A stretch of 10,795 bases of DNA, taken from the NCBI GenBank assembly GCA_005878995.1, contig VBME01000170.1:1-10795 (forward strand), read 5' to 3'. This DNA is from Methanobacteriota archaeon (GTDB taxonomy: Archaea > Thermoplasmatota > Thermoplasmata > RBG-16-68-12). The notes under the pieces were generated by a model, which worked only from the letters and a program-made list of their open reading frames with translations, ran no database searches and had not been told where the DNA came from. Positions within the stretch are counted from its first letter, which is position 1. Each line of letters begins with the position of its first letter. Shown piece after piece: positions 6,688 through 10,795 of this stretch. Both the position numbers and the translations under genes were made by a program.

Positions 6688-9600
6688 ATGACCATTCCCG
6701 ATGCTGCGCCGCCTCCGAGCCGGGGGAGAGATGTGCTCGTTGAGTTCCCACAGGATGAGTTGATCGCGAAGTGGGAGGAATTCTTCGAGGAGATGGGGTA
6801 TCTCTCGAAGATCATCGCGGTGGCCGACCGCTATCCGGAGTCGCGCAGCCTGGAAGCCTCGTTCCTCGACCTGAACCGCTTCGACACGGACATGGCGATC
6901 TACCTGTTGCGACACCCGCTCAACGTGCTGAGTGCGGGGGAAGAAGCGATCCGTCGGTTGGTGCCGCCCGGAGAGGAGGCGCCCCAGATCCATCTCCGAA
7001 TCAACGGACTCCCGCGGGACCGCCGGGTCCAGATTCGGGATCTGCGGGCCAAGCATCTCGGTCAATACATCTCCGTCGAAGGGCTCGTCCGCAAGAGCAC
7101 GGAGGTGCGTCCGAAGGTCGTCGGCGCGCTGTTCCAGTGCCTCCGCTGTGGGACGATCATCAAGGAAGAGCAAGACGGCCAAACCTTTCGCGAACCGCTG
7201 GAGTGTTATGAGGAACAGGGCGGTTGCAAGCGATCCGCCAACGCGACGAAGTTCAAACTCCTGACGGAGACCTCGCTGTACCTGGACACCCAGAAGATCG
7301 AGGTCCAAGAGGCTCCGGAAGGATTGCGGGGCGGGGAGGAGCCGCAGCGCCTCACGGCCTATGTGGAAGACGACTTGACCGGCCGCATTACGCCGGGTCA
7401 GCGAGTGATCCTGAACGGAGTCCTTCGCAGTGTCCAGCGGGGACGACCGGGGCAGCGTTCGACCCTTTTCGATATCTTCGTGGACGTCAACTCGGTCGAG
7501 ATGGAACGGGTCGAGTTCGAAGAAATCGAGGTCACGGAGGACGATGCTCGCCGAATCCGGGCGGTCGGATCGAGCCCTGACATTTTCCGGATGATTACCG
7601 CGTCGATCGCACCGTCTCTATACGGAATGCAGGTCGAAAAGGAGGCGCTCGCCCTCCAGCTGTTCAGCGGGGTTGCCAAGGTCATGCCCGACGGGCGGAG
7701 AATCCGGGGCGACATTCATCTGATCTTGGTCGGAGACCCGGGCACGGGCAAGAGCGAACTTCTCTCGTACATGAGTCGGCTGTCCCCGCGCGGAATCTAC
7801 GCAACGGGGAAAGCTGCGAGTGCCGCGGGGTTGTGCGTCGCGGCGGACAGCTTGATCGCGACGGACCGAGGGATTCGGTCCATCGAGGAGATCACAGGGC
7901 CATACTTCCGTGGCGCGGAACGCGTGCGACCGATGGAGACTGCCGCTGCGGCGGGGTCCGTCGTCACATTCGACGAACGTCACCGGTCCATGATGCGCCC
8001 GCTCGAGGCAGTGTGGCGACTCAAACCGCCCGCCAACATGCTTCGTATTACCACGACGTCGGGTCTATCCCTTTGCGTCACACCCGCGACGAAAATCCTC
8101 GTGGACCACGCGATGGGGCAGTCTTGGGTCCAAGCGAAGTTCGTCCGCCAGGGGATGCGGGTCGCAACCGCGAGTCGTTTGGAGTTCCCAGAGGACGTAG
8201 CACCGCTGGTGCTGTCACTCCTCAAGCACCTCGCTACGCGAATCATAGTCGAGGTCGATCCGGTCCTGGTTGACTCGATCATCGCAGGCCTCAAGTCAAA
8301 ACATGGGACCCTGCGGGAGGCGGCCGCCCGACTGCTGCTATCGGAAGATTCACTATATCATGCTTGGAGGAGCGGACGCCACGGCATCCCGCTCGCACCT
8401 CTCCTTGGCGCGGCGCGCGCCGCGGGACTCTCAGAAGAGACCGTGGCCGAATCCATCCGGAGTTACTCCCAGGCAGGCGGACACCGGATTGACTTGCCCG
8501 TCCGTCTGAATGAGAACTTGGCCTACTTTGCGGGACTCATCGCCGGCGACGGGAGCGTGGAGCGCGGGAAGTTGAACGGGTTCTCCATTCGCTTCAACAA
8601 TTCCAACCCGATCTTGATTTCGGTCTACATGGACCTCGCGCGCCAACTGTTCGGTGCGAATTTGGATTTCACGCCTCAGACCACCCAGCGGGCCGCGACA
8701 GTCCGCTTCCACAGCCGGCTCGTCGCCGCGATCCTCTCCGAACTGGGTGTCCCTCCGTCCCCAAAGTCCCACCGTTTGGACCTTCCGGCAGTCCTGCTCA
8801 ATGGACCTGTGGCGAATTTGGGCGCCTATCTTCGCGGTCTTTTCGACACGGATGGGACGATTCAAGCACGAGCCACGGGCAGCTCTTGCCTCTCCCTGAC
8901 GACATCGAGTCAAGCTCTCGCGAATCGGGTGCAGACAGCCCTCCTTCGATTCGGAGTCCACGCGATCGTTCGGGTTCGGCGGGTGGCAGGGCGCCGCGCA
9001 ACGCGCCTCGATGGTTCTTCCATCGTGACCCGCCACGACCAGTACGTTTTGGACGTTCGCGATTGGCAATCCCTCGCCCGATTCCGCGAGGCAATCGGAT
9101 TCAGTCATCCGCGCAAGCGGGAAATCCTCGAGAACTTGGCGTCTCGTAGGCCACATTCAAACCTAGACCTCATCTCGGGCGCGGGTCCTCATCTCCGCGA
9201 GGTACGCCGACTCATGAACCTCAGCCCTGGGCGGGCGTACGGGAGGCACAAAGGTGGAGGCCTCGCGGTTGAACAGGGATCCGAAGCGGCCACACGCGAA
9301 ACGCTCCTCCACCATATCAACGGACTCGAGTCTGCGTATCGAGCGGGAGCGTACAACGGAATCGGAACCCGACTGAGGGCCGATGTGCGGACGAAACTCC
9401 CCGAGCGGATTCGCTTCGCGGGCTACACCGGGGTCAGCTTGGCGAAAATGCTGGGTCTGCCCGAAGGCAGAGTGCACGATGCCATCTATCGCCGGAACCG
9501 CCCCCCGCCCCGCGTTCCGGTACGAATTCTCCAGCGAATTGCGGATTTGCTCGCGCCTCGCGACAAAGAAATCGCCGCGGAAATTGAAGCGGAAATCGCG

Positions 9601-10617
9601 CCGTTCCTGCGGCGCTTGGAAAAGATTCCAACCCGCCTGGAATTCCTGCGGCTCCTCGCCTCGGGCGACATCCGCTGGGAACTAGTCAAGGACATCCAAG
9701 TCCGGCCATCGTCTGCAGAGAGAACGGTCTTCGACCTCACCGTGAAGGATGCGCACGCGTTCGTGGCGAATGGGATTTTGGTCCACAATACCGCTGCCGC
9801 GGTGCGGGACGAATTTGGTGAAGGTCGTTGGACGCTCGAAGCGGGCGCCCTCGTCCTGGCCGATCTCGGACTTGCCTCCGAGCAAATCGACTTACCGCCG
9901 GCGTTGCTCAGCCGGTTCGACATCATCTTCTCCATCATCGACCGACCGCAAGCGGAACGAGATCGGGAACTCGCAGAGCACATCCTCAAAGGACATAAAG
10001 TCGGGGAAATCCGTCGGCGGCGAGACGCGGGTTTGGCCGTCGGAGAGCCCGTTGCGTTGGAGGAGCCGTTCACGCCCGAGTTTGACCCGGACTTCTTCCG
10101 AAAGTACGTGGCGTATGCGAAACGGATCTACCCCGTGATGACCGACGAAGCCATGCAAATCATCGAGAAAAAATATCTCGAAATTCGGAAGACCGGCGAA
10201 GCCGCGGGCTCCAGCGTCCCAATCACACCGCGCCAGCTTGAGGCGATCATCCGCCTTTCAGAAGCAAGCGCACGTCTCCGGCTGAGCGAAACGGTCGGCG
10301 CGGAGGATGCAGACCGAGCGGTGCGGATCGTCGAGTACTGGATGGGCATGGTCGCGGGCGAGGAAGGTCGCTTCGACATCGACATCATCCAGACGGGGAT
10401 CAGCCAATCGCAACGCGAACAGATCATCTCGATCCGCGACATCATCAGCGAACTCGCCGGCCCCGAGGGCGTCGCGGATTACGAGGACATCGTGCGGCTC
10501 GCCCAGGAACGAGGCATCCCGCCTGCGAAGGTCGACGCGTGGCTCAAGCGGTGGGCCCAGGAAGGCGAGATTTACAGCCCCGCGAAAAACAAATATAAGC
10601 TCGTCGAACGCTTGTGA
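6688..10617 (+). CDS. mcm: MCM replicative DNA helicase, intein-interrupted and apparently lacking the Walker B/sensor 1 segment
   Basis: The precursor is 1309 residues; removing the 652-residue intein leaves 657 (N-extein 382, C-extein 275). MCM normally forms a ring that unwinds DNA at the fork using ATP. The N-terminal domain (ELIAKWEEFF...) carries a zinc motif C151-x2-C154-x18-C173-x6-C180. Walker A is GDPGTGKS, with Lys355. After the intein, TAAAVRDEF and WTLEAGALVLADLGLA are normal, then EQIDLPP and LLSRFD (arginine finger, CGG 9913) follow at once. The stretch that should lie between, about 59 residues with Walker B DExDKM, the pre-sensor-1 hairpin and sensor 1 AAxNP, is absent, with the frame kept. 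Sensor 2 (TPRQLEAIIRLSEASAR) and the C-terminal winged helix (from about 10380) are present. As read, the protein should not hydrolyse ATP. ATG 6688 is chosen for its AGGAGG. The stop overlaps the next gene. Confidence 0.93.
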   Translation: MTIPDAAPPPSRGRDVLVEFPQDELIAKWEEFFEEMGYLSKIIAVADRYPESRSLEASFLDLNRFDTDMAIYLLRHPLNVLSAGEEAIRRLVPPGEEAPQIHLRINGLPRDRRVQIRDLRAKHLGQYISVEGLVRKSTEVRPKVVGALFQCLRCGTIIKEEQDGQTFREPLECYEEQGGCKRSANATKFKLLTETSLYLDTQKIEVQEAPEGLRGGEEPQRLTAYVEDDLTGRITPGQRVILNGVLRSVQRGRPGQRSTLFDIFVDVNSVEMERVEFEEIEVTEDDARRIRAVGSSPDIFRMITASIAPSLYGMQVEKEALALQLFSGVAKVMPDGRRIRGDIHLILVGDPGTGKSELLSYMSRLSPRGIYATGKAASAAGLCVAADSLIATDRGIRSIEEITGPYFRGAERVRPMETAAAAGSVVTFDERHRSMMRPLEAVWRLKPPANMLRITTTSGLSLCVTPATKILVDHAMGQSWVQAKFVRQGMRVATASRLEFPEDVAPLVLSLLKHLATRIIVEVDPVLVDSIIAGLKSKHGTLREAAARLLLSEDSLYHAWRSGRHGIPLAPLLGAARAAGLSEETVAESIRSYSQAGGHRIDLPVRLNENLAYFAGLIAGDGSVERGKLNGFSIRFNNSNPILISVYMDLARQLFGANLDFTPQTTQRAATVRFHSRLVAAILSELGVPPSPKSHRLDLPAVLLNGPVANLGAYLRGLFDTDGTIQARATGSSCLSLTTSSQALANRVQTALLRFGVHAIVRVRRVAGRRATRLDGSSIVTRHDQYVLDVRDWQSLARFREAIGFSHPRKREILENLASRRPHSNLDLISGAGPHLREVRRLMNLSPGRAYGRHKGGGLAVEQGSEAATRETLLHHINGLESAYRAGAYNGIGTRLRADVRTKLPERIRFAGYTGVSLAKMLGLPEGRVHDAIYRRNRPPPRVPVRILQRIADLLAPRDKEIAAEIEAEIAPFLRRLEKIPTRLEFLRLLASGDIRWELVKDIQVRPSSAERTVFDLTVKDAHAFVANGILVHNTAAAVRDEFGEGRWTLEAGALVLADLGLASEQIDLPPALLSRFDIIFSIIDRPQAERDRELAEHILKGHKVGEIRRRRDAGLAVGEPVALEEPFTPEFDPDFFRKYVAYAKRIYPVMTDEAMQIIEKKYLEIRKTGEAAGSSVPITPRQLEAIIRLSEASARLRLSETVGAEDADRAVRIVEYWMGMVAGEEGRFDIDIIQTGISQSQREQIISIRDIISELAGPEGVADYEDIVRLAQERGIPPAKVDAWLKRWAQEGEIYSPAKNKYKLVERL
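7834..9789 (+). mobile_element. MCM intein with LAGLIDADG homing endonuclease (652 aa)
   Basis: The intein lies between extein residues ...SAAGL and TAAAV..., after Walker A. Cys1 (TGC 7834) starts block A (CVAADSLIATDRGI). Block B reads GLSLCVTPATKIL, with Thr86 in place of the usual His. Block C is FAGLIAGDGS (Asp239) and block E LRGLFDTDGT (Asp340), so both LAGLIDADG motifs keep their acidic residues and the endonuclease may be active. KSHRLDLP before block E fits block D. Block F is VFDLTVKDAHAFV (His641), block G is GILVHN (His651-Asn652), and the +1 extein residue is Thr. Helix-turn-helix-like stretches lie at about 158-191 (before block C) and 532-562 (after block E), which makes this a large intein. 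Protein splicing would restore the AGL-TAA junction. Splicing probably still works, but block B is non-standard. Confidence 0.95.
9865..9882 (+). other. Apparent in-frame deletion junction in mcm, within a 6-bp inverted repeat
   Basis: The bases CTCGGA (9865-9870) and TCCGAG (9877-9882) are perfect reverse complements around the six-base loop CTTGCC. This encodes LGLASE, exactly where normal MCM sequence after 'LADxGIA' should continue into Walker B but here jumps to the post-sensor-1 'xEQIDLPP' region. About 177 bases (59 codons, judged against the Sulfolobus MCM sequence recalled from memory) appear to be missing. Confidence 0.75.
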
Positions 10618-10795
10618 GCGCGACCCCGCCGATGCCCATCCGGATGAAGGTCTATCACCAGGGGAAAGAGACTCTCGTCGCCGCAGCAGACGCGGAGCTG
10701 ATCGGCAAAACGTTCCGCGAAGGGAAGTTCAAGATCGAGGTGGGCAAGTTCTACGAGGGGGACGTCGTCTCCGAGGAGGTTTTCGCCTCCCGTCT
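10614..10795 (+). CDS. DUF424 family archaeal protein, N-terminal part (runs off right edge)
   Basis: The frame begins with GTG at 10614, overlapping the mcm stop as GTGA, and is open to the window end (about 60 codons). Visible motifs are MKVYHQGKETLVAAADAEL, then IGKTFREG, FKIEVGKFYEGD and VSEE. These match the 'evLvAvcDeeLlGk.f.eG...levs..FY.g' pattern of the small archaeal DUF424 family, whose function is unknown to me. Family members are around 100 residues, so roughly half is present. In-frame ATGs at 10632 and 10644 are alternative starts, and the conserved region begins at the latter; no start has a clear ribosome binding site. The four-base overlap favours GTG with translational coupling to mcm. 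Confidence 0.8.
   Translation, partial: MSATPPMPIRMKVYHQGKETLVAAADAELIGKTFREGKFKIEVGKFYEGDVVSEEVFASR

Noticed and set aside
6428..6691. 87-codon plus-strand frame over the zinc-ribbon region
   Set aside because: The frame is Arg-rich with no motif, runs past the mcm start, and competes with the frame that carries the two CxxC pairs. Only its start region is of interest.
1..10795. tRNA, rRNA, CRISPR array or insertion-sequence ends
   Set aside because: I saw no cloverleaf-like sequence, no regularly spaced repeats and no transposase or terminal inverted repeats; nearly all bases are accounted for by coding regions.

Overview
The window is high-GC archaeal DNA holding six protein-coding genes (two cut by the window edges) and no RNA genes that I can see. 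The combination of a KaiC/RAD55-type ATPase, an archaeal MCM helicase, a stand-alone FmdE-like protein and a DUF424 protein is archaeal. The very large secreted subtilase with fibronectin-type domains fits a high-GC Thermoplasmatota (Euryarchaeota) lineage best. The phylum is an inference from gene content, not something computed.

Layout. (1) 1-557 (+): C-terminal part of a RecA-superfamily KaiC/RAD55-like ATPase. (2) 608-5917 (+): one 1769-residue secreted S8 (subtilisin-family) protease. It has an N-terminal membrane-spanning or signal segment, a long prodomain that looks like three related units, a complete D333/H400/S600 catalytic triad with N515, a KP-43-like beta-sandwich, an Fn3 domain, a glutamine-amidotransferase-like alpha/beta domain, further beta-sandwich domains and a C-terminal module repeated twice. 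(3) 5919-6323 (-): FmdE-like protein, convergent with the protease with one base between the two stop codons. (4) 6324-6449: divergent spacer. (5) 6450-6596 (+): tiny zinc-ribbon ORF with two CxxC pairs and a doubtful start. (6) 6688-10617 (+): MCM replicative helicase interrupted by a 652-residue LAGLIDADG intein (7834-9789). (7) 10614-end (+): DUF424 protein, starting inside the MCM stop codon.

The most unusual content is in mcm. The intein sits just downstream of the Walker A loop, between ...AAGL and TAAAV.... It has good blocks A, C, E, F and G, but its block B has Thr where the usual catalytic His sits. It also carries two helix-turn-helix-like stretches outside the endonuclease core. 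Separately, the host helicase appears to lack about 59 residues just after LADLGLA. This is the segment that in every MCM I know carries Walker B (DExDKM), the helix-2 and pre-sensor-1 hairpins and sensor 1 (AAxNP). Reading resumes in frame at EQIDLPP...LLSRFD. The junction lies in the loop of a perfect 6-bp inverted repeat. The result is either a helicase with no ATP-hydrolysis centre, a recent in-frame deletion, or an assembly artefact.

The zinc ribbon, mcm and DUF424 genes run in one direction and could be co-transcribed; the mcm/DUF424 overlap suggests translational coupling. The protease and the ATPase share a strand but show no functional link in the sequence.
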